A DNA stretch of 64,000 bases, taken from contig NZ_LANI01000001.1 in NCBI RefSeq assembly GCF_000982415.1, positions 186,001-250,000 on the forward strand. The letters run 5' to 3'. How positions within the stretch are numbered: position 1 is the stretch's first letter; the number at the start of each line of letters is the position of its first letter. The position numbers were made by a program, and so were the translations under genes. Shown here piece after piece: positions 34,713-42,721 of the stretch. The DNA comes from Kiloniella litopenaei (GTDB taxonomy: Bacteria > Pseudomonadota > Alphaproteobacteria > Kiloniellales > Kiloniellaceae). The notes under the pieces were generated by a model, which was not told the DNA's origin, ran no database searches, and was given only the letters and a program-made list of their open reading frames with translations.

Positions 34713-35249
34713 ATGAGCTTTACCCTGCACACAAAAGAAACCGCCCCTGAAAAAAGCCAACCGCTTCTTGATAATGCACTAGAAGCATTTGGCATGATCC
34801 CGAATTTAATCGCTGTTATGGCCGAAGCTCCCGCCACTTTGGAAGCGTATCAAACCCTTCATTCCCTTTTTCAGCAAACCAGTTTTGATGCCGAAGAGCT
34901 GACGGTTGTCTGGCAGACGATCAATGTGGAACACGAATGCCATTATTGCGTGCCAGCACATACCGCCATTGCCCATATGATGAAGGTCGATGCAGGCATT
35001 ATTGATGCCCTCCGCAACAAAACAGACCTGCCAACAGAAAAGTTACAGGTACTACGTCGAACAACCCTCGCCCTGGTTAAAAACCGTGGCCGCCTTGCTC
35101 CATCAGATGTTCAGGCTTTTAAAGCTGTTGGCTATGAAAACAAACAGCTTTTGGAAATTGTACTTGGTATTTCCCAAAAGGTAATCAGCAACTACACAAA
35201 CCACCTTGCCGAGACACCTGTGGATGAACCCTTTAAACAGTTTGTTTAA
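34713..35249 (+). CDS. Carboxymuconolactone decarboxylase-family (AhpD-like) protein
   Basis: A 178-residue protein with the AhpD/CMD core: FGMIPNLIAVMAEAPATLEAY, then EHECHYCVPAHTAIA carrying the redox Cys-x-x-Cys and the His, and a helical C-terminus. The family includes alkylhydroperoxidases and decarboxylases; the CxxC plus His favours peroxidase or thiol-redox activity. It has a good AAGGA ribosome site, a likely TetR-type operator upstream, and its own rho-independent terminator, so it is a single-gene unit. Confidence 0.92.
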   Translation: MSFTLHTKETAPEKSQPLLDNALEAFGMIPNLIAVMAEAPATLEAYQTLHSLFQQTSFDAEELTVVWQTINVEHECHYCVPAHTAIAHMMKVDAGIIDALRNKTDLPTEKLQVLRRTTLALVKNRGRLAPSDVQAFKAVGYENKQLLEIVLGISQKVISNYTNHLAETPVDEPFKQFV

Positions 35250-35262
35250 CAGTACTAACCAC

Positions 35263-35301
35263 AAAGGCCTGAACCAAATCGTTCAGGCCTTTTGTTTTTT
35301 T
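35263..35301 (+). terminator. Rho-independent terminator
   Basis: AAAGGCCTGAAC and GTTCAGGCCTTT form a perfect 12-bp stem with loop CAAATC, followed by TGTTTTTTT. It ends the CMD-family gene, 13 bp after the stop. Confidence 0.95.
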
Positions 35302-35511
35302 GGCGTTTCAGCTACAGACGTGCTTCAAGGAAAATCAGCTATCTCCGATGAAAAGCAGGCAATATTGTGTTTATCCAAAGTGTGTTTGGCAAGATCAAAT
35401 AAGTAACTAGCCAGTTGCCCATACAAGCCTACAGTTGCAACTTAAAGCAAAACTAGATATATAAATTACAACAAATAAGATCTTTTTCGTTTGTTCTAGC
35501 AGAGTATAAGT

Positions 35512-35940
35512 ATGATTGTATTACAAACACTTGGTGGATTAGCAGCTTTCATCGGAGTTTTATGGGCTTTTCTGGCCTTTAATAATCATTGTGCTGAAAA
35601 ATTCGAATATCAATTTTTTACAAAATTGTCATTTATCATAGTCGGAATTGCTGTTGGTTTATTATGGATTGGTAATGAATGGCGTTTAAATTCGATCGCA
35701 GAAAATGGCGACATTCTAAACGGCACTATTCTTATGATTATTGGGGTGTGTATAGGCCTCTTTTTAATCATCCAAAATTTTAGAGCAACAAACTTCCTTT
35801 ATGGTTTCGGTGGCAGTATTGTACAAATCTCAGTATTCAGTATTTTGGCATATTTTGGCGTAATTATACTTATATTAGGCGTATTCCTGAGCGTTATAGC
35901 CAGTCTAGGAGCTAAACGAGTCCATGTAGTTAATCAATAA
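35512..35940 (+). CDS. AT-rich four-TM protein of unknown function
   Basis: A 142-residue protein with four hydrophobic segments (about 4-22, 38-56, 74-90, 105-133). The start ATG has only a weak GAGTATAAG upstream. Codon use is clearly more AT-rich than neighbours such as the LysE gene. No family was recognised. It stands alone, with spacers on both sides. The composition and lack of context hint at acquired DNA, but this is weak. Confidence 0.6.
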   Translation: MIVLQTLGGLAAFIGVLWAFLAFNNHCAEKFEYQFFTKLSFIIVGIAVGLLWIGNEWRLNSIAENGDILNGTILMIIGVCIGLFLIIQNFRATNFLYGFGGSIVQISVFSILAYFGVIILILGVFLSVIASLGAKRVHVVNQ

Positions 35941-36050
35941 AATCGACTCTGGTGTCTCATTTCAGTAATGTTTCAATCCTACTTATATTTGGATATAATG
36001 TGTTTTTTTACAATCCAATACAAGTTGCGAAAAACCTAACCGCCCCATGT

Positions 36051-36683
36051 TCATGATCGTTTAGTTATCGCTAGGGCAACCCCAGTAACGACCAGTAGAA
36101 CACCCGTTATTTTATTTCTTATCGCGGCCCGTCGTGCGCCCAAAAGATAGGGGCGTAAACGGCCCGCCAGAAAAGCATAGGTCGTGTCCAAAAATGCAGC
36201 AACAAAAAGAAAAGTGACACTCAAAACAAAAAGCTGTCCCGGTGCGGATAGGCTCGGGTCCATAAACTGAGGGAAAAACGCAGCATAGAATATAATTGTT
36301 TTCGGGTTTGTGATCGCCACAACAACACCCTGTAGGAACAAAGACTTACCGGGTTTAGTTGCCTCTTGATCTTCCAGTCCCTGTCCCTTGCTACGCCATG
36401 ATTTTATGCCGAGATAAATGAGGTATATTGCCCCTGCAAGTCGCAGAACATCAAACCAGTTCGACAAGGCCGTCAGAACCCACGCCATTCCCAGACCACC
36501 GATGAGAAAAAGCACGACGTTTCCCAAAACCGTGCCCATCACATTGGCCACACCTGCACGGGTTCCCTGATTGAGGCTATTGGCAATCACCAGCGTCACA
36601 ATCGGCCCCGGAATAATAGCCAACACAGCAGTGGCCAAAACAAAAGCCAGCCAAAGGCTAGGATTTATCGCAATATCTAACAT
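36051..36683 (-). CDS. LysE/RhtB-family amino acid exporter
   Basis: A 210-residue protein with about six membrane helices. The N-terminal motif LAIIPGPIVTLVIANSLNQGTRAGVANVMGTVLGN spans residues 21-55 and is the LysE/RhtB signature (PGP and G-x-xAG). AGAIYLIYLGIKSWRS and QGVVVAITNPKTIIFYAAFFPQF in the second half confirm it. It exports amino acids such as homoserine or threonine. No regulator is adjacent. Confidence 0.95.
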   Translation of the reverse strand: MLDIAINPSLWLAFVLATAVLAIIPGPIVTLVIANSLNQGTRAGVANVMGTVLGNVVLFLIGGLGMAWVLTALSNWFDVLRLAGAIYLIYLGIKSWRSKGQGLEDQEATKPGKSLFLQGVVVAITNPKTIIFYAAFFPQFMDPSLSAPGQLFVLSVTFLFVAAFLDTTYAFLAGRLRPYLLGARRAAIRNKITGVLLVVTGVALAITKRS

Positions 36684-36810
36684 GCCCTTATTCTTTCCTT
36701 TTCAAGTGATCACCCCAAGCAAAGAACCGAAAGAGAAAAGAAGTCAAGAGCCTGACAAACAAAAAAAGCCTAAAGGTGCTATTCTTGCAGTTAAAGCGCC
36801 ACGGCAAGAC

Positions 36811-36839
36811 AAAAAAAGCCCCAGATAGAGGCTTTTTTT
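36811..36839 (-). terminator. Rho-independent terminator
   Basis: AAAAAAAGCC and GGCTTTTTTT form a 10-bp stem around CCAGATAGA. It lies 39 bp after the stop of the minus-strand glyoxalase gene. The A/T arms make it bidirectional, with T-runs on both strands. Confidence 0.9.
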
Positions 36840-36877
36840 AATCATCGGATAAACCAGCTAAATGAAACTACCGAGTT

Positions 36878-37297
36878 CTACCAGCTACCGATATTTTCCA
36901 TGGATGCCCAGGGTTCTTGAATTGGCAAAGATCCGTCCGCATGCAAAAGCTCAATGGATATCCCGTCGGGGGATTTGATAAAAGCCATGCGTCCGTCGCG
37001 TGGCGGACGGTTAATTGTCACCCCTTGATCCATAAGCTTTTGACAAAATTCATAGATGTTATCAACTGCATAGGCCAGATGGCCAAAATTACGACCCCCG
37101 AACAGTTCTTCAGGATCATAGTTATAGGTTAGCTCCAGCTCGGCTTCCTGTTGGCCCGGTGCTGCCAGCATGACAAGGGTAAACCGCCCTTCCGGATTAT
37201 CAAACCGCCGCGTCTCGACAAGACCCAGCTTGTTGCAATAAAAGTCCATGGACTCTTCCAGATCAGTGACCCGCACCATGGTGTGTAAGTATTTCAT
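36878..37297 (-). CDS. gloA: Lactoylglutathione lyase (glyoxalase I) family protein
   Basis: A 139-residue VOC protein matching glyoxalase I: KYLHTMVRVTDLEESMDFYCNKLGL, EGRFTLVMLAAPG, AELELTYNYD, NFGHLAYAVDNIYE and SPDGISIELLH. The expected metal ligands are His5, Glu in the ELELTYN strand, His in NFGHLAY and Glu in IELLH. It isomerises the methylglyoxal-glutathione hemithioacetal to lactoylglutathione. The C-terminal tail (about 15 residues) is slightly longer than in E. coli GloA. Terminated at 36811-36839. Confidence 0.85.
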   Translation of the reverse strand: MKYLHTMVRVTDLEESMDFYCNKLGLVETRRFDNPEGRFTLVMLAAPGQQEAELELTYNYDPEELFGGRNFGHLAYAVDNIYEFCQKLMDQGVTINRPPRDGRMAFIKSPDGISIELLHADGSLPIQEPWASMENIGSW

Positions 37298-37405
37298 CCC
37301 TGTTTCTTTCCTTCATCGTTACCCAGCATTCAATTTATCCAGCATGCTATCCATAAAGATCCCTTTTGGAAACAGAGAGATAATCACTAAAACGCGATAC
37401 AAAAA

Positions 37406-38086
37406 TCATAACCTCTTGAGGTAATCGCGGAATTCTTTACCTGCTTCCCTGCGAAAGCTCTTTCCGGTTCGCCGGACACTTTGCAAACGGTCAATCCGAA
37501 AAGACCGAAAATCATCACTTTTTTCGCACCACGCGGTCAACAGCCACACCTTGTCAAACGCCGTAAGCCCCAGAGGGCGAACAATACGCTCACTCGCTTG
37601 ATCCTTTAAGTCCAGATAACCGATCTCCAGCAACGCCCGGTCACGCACGGCTGTTCTTACCGGGCTGAGGAAATCAATGGTTTCTTCTTCGGATTTTGGT
37701 TGCACGGAATAGGCCAGCAAAGGCGCATCATAGTAACTGTCTTCCATATCTTCGGGCAGCACAGCCGATATTTTGGCCGATGCCCGTGTTGCAGCATCGG
37801 CAAGTGGCTTGTCCCCACGTGCTGCCACCAACCGCATGCCGATAATAATAGCGTCCAGTTCATCCGCATCAAAATGCAAAGGCGGTAGGAAATAACCCTT
37901 TTCGATCTGATAGCCAATGCCCCCTTCGCCGCGTACAGGTGCCCCCATGGACTGTAACGTTACCATGTCGCGATAGATCGTCCGCAGCGAGACGCCGAGT
38001 TCGTCGGCAAGACTTTCGGCCGAGACAGGCTGTCGCCTTGCCCGTAAACGGTCGAGGATGGAGAAGAGTCTTTGAACGCGCATCAT
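37406..38086 (-). CDS. YafY-type HTH/WYL-domain regulator
   Basis: A 226-residue protein with tandem ATG starts (38086, 38083; GGAA favours the second). An N-terminal HTH_11 domain reads RLFSILDRLRARRQPVSAESLADELGVSLRTIYRDMVTLQSMGAPV. The WYL domain follows in RALLEIGYLDLKDQASERIVRPLGLTAFDKVWLLTAWCEKSDDFRSFRIDRLQSV, read in segments. WYL regulators bind a ligand or nucleic acid and may activate or repress. An inverted repeat at 38106-38131 directly upstream is its likely operator, shared with the divergent gene at 38263. Confidence 0.93.
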   Translation of the reverse strand: MMRVQRLFSILDRLRARRQPVSAESLADELGVSLRTIYRDMVTLQSMGAPVRGEGGIGYQIEKGYFLPPLHFDADELDAIIIGMRLVAARGDKPLADAATRASAKISAVLPEDMEDSYYDAPLLAYSVQPKSEEETIDFLSPVRTAVRDRALLEIGYLDLKDQASERIVRPLGLTAFDKVWLLTAWCEKSDDFRSFRIDRLQSVRRTGKSFRREAGKEFRDYLKRL

Positions 38087-38105
38087 TTTTCCAGATTAGA
38101 TAAAC

Positions 38106-38131
38106 TACCCTGACATAAATTGTCAGGGGTA
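38106..38131. promoter_or_regulatory. Inverted repeat, likely WYL-regulator operator
   Basis: TACCCTGACA, TAAAT, then TGTCAGGGGTA. The arms pair over 9 bp with one extra G. It lies 20 bp upstream of the WYL gene and about 130 bp upstream of the divergent gene, as expected for control of both. Confidence 0.65.
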
Positions 38132-38262
38132 TCCAGTATAAGTCGTTTCACAAGCCCATGTGCCAAACCCAACATCCAATCCCGGGAGGCAAGTGGCAGC
38201 ACGCCATCAGCACATAAATTACTGATGCGAAACACTTATATCGATAGAAACGGAAAACAGGC

Positions 38263-38898
38263 ATGTTCAAAAAAGATCTTGGTTCCCTTAAAACAATGGG
38301 CTTTGCCCGCTATGAAAAGCGCGATGGTGTCGAAACCGCAGAAATTATCGAAGCAGCGCTGAACTGGCGTCATGATTTCCTGTCAACACAGGAAGGTATC
38401 GCCACGCATTGCTTTCTGGGTAATGACAAAGGGCATTTTGCCGACGCCATCATGGCGCGTGATCACCAATCATTCATGGCGATGTGCGAAGCTCACCCAC
38501 AAGCCAAAAGTTCACAGGAATTCATGGCCTTACTAAAACCCGACAGCATTCGTCTGACCGCCAATACTATCCTGAAAGAAAACGTGACGGCTCCGACAAA
38601 TTTTTCCTCTATTGAATTTGGCACCTTCAGTCCAAAGCCAGAGGTCTTTGATGAGGAAAAAATGCTGGAGATATCAAACCGAATTGAAGAGAACTATTTA
38701 AACCAGTTTACCGAAGCACGCGCCCACTTCATGGGTAAAATTGATGACACAACCTATTCTGAAATCGCCTTTGTCGAGAACCTGGGCATGGCCCGCAGAA
38801 TTTGTAATGGCTATGTTCAGGATGATACCTGTCTGGAACTTCTGGATATTTTTGACCCGGAAAGTGTCGATCTGGACTTCTGGTTCAAGCTGGCCTGA
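38263..38898 (+). CDS. Unknown cytoplasmic protein divergent from a WYL regulator
   Basis: A 211-residue soluble protein with no signal peptide or membrane helix. It has one repeated-looking feature: two central stretches rich in F/H/E (HCFLGNDKGHFADAIMA and HFMGKIDDTTYSEIAFVENLGM) that could be two related halves. I did not recognise the family. It is paired head-to-head with the WYL regulator and ends at a hairpin, so it is probably that regulator's single target. An antibiotic-biosynthesis-monooxygenase-like fold is conceivable but not supported by a clear motif. Confidence 0.75.
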   Translation: MFKKDLGSLKTMGFARYEKRDGVETAEIIEAALNWRHDFLSTQEGIATHCFLGNDKGHFADAIMARDHQSFMAMCEAHPQAKSSQEFMALLKPDSIRLTANTILKENVTAPTNFSSIEFGTFSPKPEVFDEEKMLEISNRIEENYLNQFTEARAHFMGKIDDTTYSEIAFVENLGMARRICNGYVQDDTCLELLDIFDPESVDLDFWFKLA

Positions 38899-38940
38899 TC
38901 AGATCACATAATCATCCCAGGGGTATGGCCCCATACTTAT

Positions 38941-38987
38941 AATACCATGCTTCGAGCTTTGTTGGGTAAAGCCCAGAGCATGGTATT
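38941..38987 (+). terminator. Terminator hairpin
   Basis: AATACCATGCT and AGCATGGTATT form an 11-bp perfect stem around a 25-nt loop that has its own small stem (GCTTT/AAAGC). It is followed by AATTTTCA and lies 42 bp after the stop of the unknown gene. Confidence 0.75.
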
Positions 38988-39138
38988 AATTTTCATGCTA
39001 CTCACTCTACTGTTGATTTCCATTAAAAATCGTAGCTCTATTATGTCTTCTTTATTTCTGCCCGTTATTTCTACTTGACCTCAAGCTGACTTGATGAAGT
39101 AGAAATTATCCACCTTCAATCAGGAACAGGTCCCGACA

Positions 39139-39774
39139 ATGGAAGAAGACTTTTGGCATGACAGATGGCAAAACAACCAAATAGGGTTTCACGAAACCAA
39201 GCCCAATCCCATTCTGATTCAACATTTTCATAAACTGGATTTAAAAGATCAAAGTCGGATTTTTGTTCCTTTGTGTGGCAAAACCCTCGACATTCAATGG
39301 TTGCTTTCTCAAGGTTATCGGGTCGTTGGTGTCGAATTAAGCGATATTGCTATCAAACAACTTTTTGACGGTCTCGGTCTGGTACCTGAAATTAAACAAA
39401 CAGAGGCTTTTAAACATTATCAGGCAAAGAACATTGATATTTTTGTTGGCAATTTTTTTGATCTGACATCATCAATTCTAGGTCGTGTTGATGCCATATA
39501 CGACAGAGCTGCTTTGGTGGCCTTACCTGAAGATATGCGCAAAAAATACACTAAACATCTAATAGAAATTACCCATAAAGCACCCTATTTATTGCTAACC
39601 TACAGCTACGATCAAAGCCTTACCAACGGCCCACCCTTTTCCGTTGATGAGCAGATGGTGCAAAACTATTACAGCGCTCATTATTCAATCAACTTTCTCG
39701 ACGAAATTCCCGTTCCCAACGGGCTTCGCGGTCAATTTCCGTCAACACAGAGTGTATGGATCTTAAAACCATGA
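39139..39774 (+). CDS. tpm: Thiopurine S-methyltransferase
   Basis: A 211-residue class I methyltransferase: FWHDRWQNNQIGFHETKPN at the N-terminus, RIFVPLCGKTLDIQWLLSQGYRVVGVELS for the SAM site (split over residues 41-69), IDIFVGNFFDL, DAIYDRAALVALPEDMRKKY, and a C-terminal segment VPNGLRGQFPSTQSVWIL. The length and order match bacterial TPMT, which methylates thiopurines and inorganic selenium or tellurium compounds using SAM. It stands alone. No operon partner is visible. Confidence 0.95.
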   Translation: MEEDFWHDRWQNNQIGFHETKPNPILIQHFHKLDLKDQSRIFVPLCGKTLDIQWLLSQGYRVVGVELSDIAIKQLFDGLGLVPEIKQTEAFKHYQAKNIDIFVGNFFDLTSSILGRVDAIYDRAALVALPEDMRKKYTKHLIEITHKAPYLLLTYSYDQSLTNGPPFSVDEQMVQNYYSAHYSINFLDEIPVPNGLRGQFPSTQSVWILKP

Positions 39775-39994
39775 TTGCCCGTATCTGGACTGCCCGTTTT
39801 CACCTTGCAAAGTCTGATGCGCTCATAAATCGTTGCCTTTACCAGTAACGTCAAAGGGGGATGCCGATCTTTATCCCTGATCTAAAGCTCACGTCCATAG
39901 GCCATCGCTATAGCCAAAACGGATATAATCCATCATAAAGATCAAGCATCGTCACCCTTCTTTCAAATCAGGTCTTTCAAAATCAGGCAGACTT

Positions 39995-40921
39995 ATGGAA
40001 ACATGGTACTACTGGGCAGAAAATCAGGAATTTGGACCTGTAACCAAACTGGACCTCTATAAGCTTTACAAAGCCAACGTTATTGCGGGTTATAGCTTTG
40101 TGCGAGCAAAGGACAGTGATACATGGCTTGCCTATAAAGAACTCAGGATCCGCAGAAGTGATTTCACTTGGGATGAGCTAAACGGGCCAAAGTCCGATGA
40201 GCGTGAGCTAAACGGGCCAAAGTCCAATGGGCGTGAGCTAAACGGGCCAAAATCAAATGATAAAGAGATAAACGGCGATAGGTTAAGGGCAAATGATGAT
40301 CAACAATCATCAACCTCTGACGCCGCATCAAAACAAGGGCCTAATGATCACCCGAAAGGGATCTGGAACGATGTCTCTCCGCATCCCTGGCGACGGTACT
40401 TTGCCCGTTGGGTTGATATATCAATCTATGCAAATCTGATCTTTTCACCTCTGTTGGCAAAATTTACGCCCGCTGATCTGAATAAATACTCTGAACAGCT
40501 TTCTCTTTTGGAATTGATTGCCATCCTGATCATCGTACCTGTGATCTTCTTTGGTGTTGTTGCTATCGTAAACACGGCACTAATCGGGGCCTTCGGCACC
40601 ACAGTTGGTAAATGCCTTCTGGGGATCAAGGTTTTGGGCAAGGATAACAGGGGGCTGACTATCCAGAGCACAGCCAAACGCGAAGCCTTGGTGTATATCA
40701 AAGGCTTTGCCCTTGGCCTGCCCGTCCTATCCCTCATCGCACAGATGTACGGTTATTTTGATCTGACCATGGATAAACAAACCCTTTGGGATAAAGAATT
40801 GAATACCACAATTGCCCATCGGACAAACAACAGTCTTCAATTCTGGATCGGTCTAATTGTTATCGGTGTATATCTTTATTTTTCCCAAAGCCCCTACTCC
40901 CCCTATATCGCGTGGCTCTAA
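39995..40921 (+). CDS. GYF_2-RDD membrane protein with a coding minisatellite linker
   Basis: A 308-residue protein. The first about 50 residues form a GYF_2 domain (WYYWAENQEFGPVTKLDLYKLY, then SFVRAKDSDTWLAYKEL). A linker of about 75 residues contains three and a half copies of a ten-residue repeat (ELNGPKSN-xR). The C-terminal about 180 residues are an RDD domain with four membrane helices: RYFARWVDISIYANLIFS, GTTVGKCLLGIKVL and RREAL-like KREALVYIKGFALG. GYF_2-RDD fusions are common but of unknown function; GYF domains bind proline-rich peptides. Confidence 0.88.
   Translation: METWYYWAENQEFGPVTKLDLYKLYKANVIAGYSFVRAKDSDTWLAYKELRIRRSDFTWDELNGPKSDERELNGPKSNGRELNGPKSNDKEINGDRLRANDDQQSSTSDAASKQGPNDHPKGIWNDVSPHPWRRYFARWVDISIYANLIFSPLLAKFTPADLNKYSEQLSLLELIAILIIVPVIFFGVVAIVNTALIGAFGTTVGKCLLGIKVLGKDNRGLTIQSTAKREALVYIKGFALGLPVLSLIAQMYGYFDLTMDKQTLWDKELNTTIAHRTNNSLQFWIGLIVIGVYLYFSQSPYSPYIAWL
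40175..40280 (+). repeat. In-frame 30-bp minisatellite
   Basis: The 30-bp unit (starting GAGCTAAACGGGCCAAA) occurs at 40175-40204, 40205-40234 and 40235-40264, with a partial fourth copy after that. It encodes ELNGPKS-type decapeptides in the linker of the GYF-RDD protein. A unit of 30 keeps the frame, so copy number can change without breaking the gene. Confidence 0.9.
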
Positions 40922-40930
40922 TCCATAACT

Positions 40931-41422
40931 TCACGCCACGATAACAGCCAACTTACGCTCCTCTGCATCCATCGGTTCAAAGATGGTTTCACAGAAATCA
41001 AAAATCTCGCGGGACACCTCGAATTGAAAGGTTTCTGTCTGCGCTTCGTTCCGATGGCGCACGCGATCCCAGCGGGTTTCTTTATCCACGTCCAGATAGT
41101 GCACCTGAAATTCGCAACCATGATCTTTCAGGAAGTCCGTGACCCTTTCGCGCTGGCTTTTCGCAAAGAACCCCAGATCCAGAATAACCGGAATCCCCTT
41201 GTCCACCACCTTCAATGTTTCCGCAAGCTGTTGGCTTTCACACCGCTGCGTTCGCTCCAGCGCCCATGAATAAAGTGGCGGATCAGGCATATCCATAAAG
41301 AACAGGGTTTTCATCCATTCATCAACGGAAAAGATGATGGCATTTTCCCGCTGGGCCAGCTGCGCCGCATAGGTACTTTTGCCCGCCCCCGTGTTGCCGA
41401 CAATCAAATAGACACACGTCAA
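40931..41422 (-). CDS. P-loop AAA/kinase-like protein (zeta-toxin/AAA_33 type)
   Basis: A 163-residue protein. Walker A is near the start (VGNTGAGKSTYAAQLA). SVDEWMKTLFF follows, then VILDLGFFAKSQRERV, the Walker B-like strand in this kinase group, and an Arg-rich HYLDVDKETRWDRVRHRN lid region. Many members phosphorylate small molecules; some are toxins, but no antitoxin gene is adjacent. The likely start is the TTG at 41422, which has GGGGA 8 nt upstream; a TTG at 41455 gives a longer form, and there is no ATG. Confidence 0.8.
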   Translation of the reverse strand: MTCVYLIVGNTGAGKSTYAAQLAQRENAIIFSVDEWMKTLFFMDMPDPPLYSWALERTQRCESQQLAETLKVVDKGIPVILDLGFFAKSQRERVTDFLKDHGCEFQVHYLDVDKETRWDRVRHRNEAQTETFQFEVSREIFDFCETIFEPMDAEERKLAVIVA

Positions 41423-41614
41423 AATAAAATTCCCCAAGTCAGTAATATAAACCAATAATATAGATAAGTCCGTTTTTAACGACTATTCAGATACCAGACA
41501 ACATTGATACAAAAACAAAATTGACCTTCGTTCTGCAACCATCGATGATAAAAGAGCTATTTATATGAAATACCGTGTACAGTCCTTGATAGATTATCAA
41601 ATCTAGAGAAACAT

Positions 41615-42721
41615 ATGAACACCACCGAGCAAATAGAACCCCCACCGCAATCACTGGATCAAATTCCGGTTACCCGTGCCTTGATTGATCAGCTTTACAG
41701 CTATGGCAAAATCAATCGCCAAGCGCGTAACGCGGCATTACAGCACCTGATCCCCCATACACAGTGGGGGATTTGGGCATCACGGTTGCTATTGGGGCTT
41801 GGGGTTTGTCTGGTCCTGTCCGGCGTCATATACTTCTTTGCCTTTAACTGGGCCAAGCTGTTACCCGCCCATAAACTTGGCGGTATTCAGTTTGCAATTA
41901 TCGCCAGCATTATTGCCGCTTGCGTCTGTGGTCTGCCCCGTCTTTCCGGCCAACTCGCCCTGATATCAGCCAGTGTTTTTGTCGGAGCTTTTCTGGCTGT
42001 CTTTGGACAAATTTACCAAACCGGGGCCGACGCCTATCAGCTTTTCATGGTCTGGAGCCTGTTGATATTTGGCTGGACGATCCTCTCAAGATTTGCGGCC
42101 CATTGGGTTCTCTGGCTTGTGATTTTTAATGTATTCCTGGGTCTTTGGTGGGAACAGGTCCCCATATCTCGATCATGGATTGGACCGGACTGGTCGCCAT
42201 TGATTTTACCGCTTCTTGCCTGTTTCAACGGTCTTGTCCTTTGCACACGCGAAATCCTGTCAAATAAAACGTCCTTTCGCTGGCTCGCCGCAAAATGGAC
42301 CCGCTGGATTATTCTGATCCCGATCCTTGTTCTTTTAAATATTCCCATCCTTCTATTAATTGCCGATCCTGATCAGGCCTATGAAGGCGTTTTTATTGGC
42401 TCTTTTGTCGGGGCAATTGGTCATATTTGTGTTTATGTCTATTACCGCAAAATTGTCAGGGATATCTGGTCGCTGGCGGCCATCACCATTTCGGCCCTGA
42501 TCATTGTTGAGACCCTCGCCATCCGCGTACTATTCGAAATACTTATGGACGAAGAAGAACTTGGTTTATTACTGATGGGCATCGTCACCATCGGCATTAT
42601 CACAGGTTTTACAATGTATCTGCGGCACTTGACCCGCGTGCTCAATGAAGAAGACAAAAAACAGAGCACAGAGAAACCCGCCATTTCAGAAAAAGAAGAT
42701 ATGGGGGCCTCTGATGCCTAA
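41615..42721 (+). CDS. DUF2157 membrane protein
   Basis: A 368-residue protein. An N-terminal soluble segment of about 60 residues (TRALIDQLYSYGKINRQARNAALQHL) leads into about ten membrane helices starting GLGVCLVLSGVIYFFAFNWAKLLPAHKLGGI, the DUF2157 signature. GQIYQTGADAYQLFMVWSLLI is typical of the family. Function is unknown. It is the first gene of a three-gene operon with DUF4401 and GDYXXLXY proteins, a set that recurs in many bacteria and probably forms one membrane assembly. Confidence 0.92.
   Translation: MNTTEQIEPPPQSLDQIPVTRALIDQLYSYGKINRQARNAALQHLIPHTQWGIWASRLLLGLGVCLVLSGVIYFFAFNWAKLLPAHKLGGIQFAIIASIIAACVCGLPRLSGQLALISASVFVGAFLAVFGQIYQTGADAYQLFMVWSLLIFGWTILSRFAAHWVLWLVIFNVFLGLWWEQVPISRSWIGPDWSPLILPLLACFNGLVLCTREILSNKTSFRWLAAKWTRWIILIPILVLLNIPILLLIADPDQAYEGVFIGSFVGAIGHICVYVYYRKIVRDIWSLAAITISALIIVETLAIRVLFEILMDEEELGLLLMGIVTIGIITGFTMYLRHLTRVLNEEDKKQSTEKPAISEKEDMGASDA

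Noticed and set aside
40175-40280. Short direct repeats as a possible CRISPR array
   Set aside because: The units are contiguous with no spacers and are in frame within a protein-coding linker.
40931-41422. P-loop gene as a zeta-type toxin
   Set aside because: No epsilon-like antitoxin lies beside it and the protein is shorter than typical zeta toxins, so only a general kinase-like call is justified.
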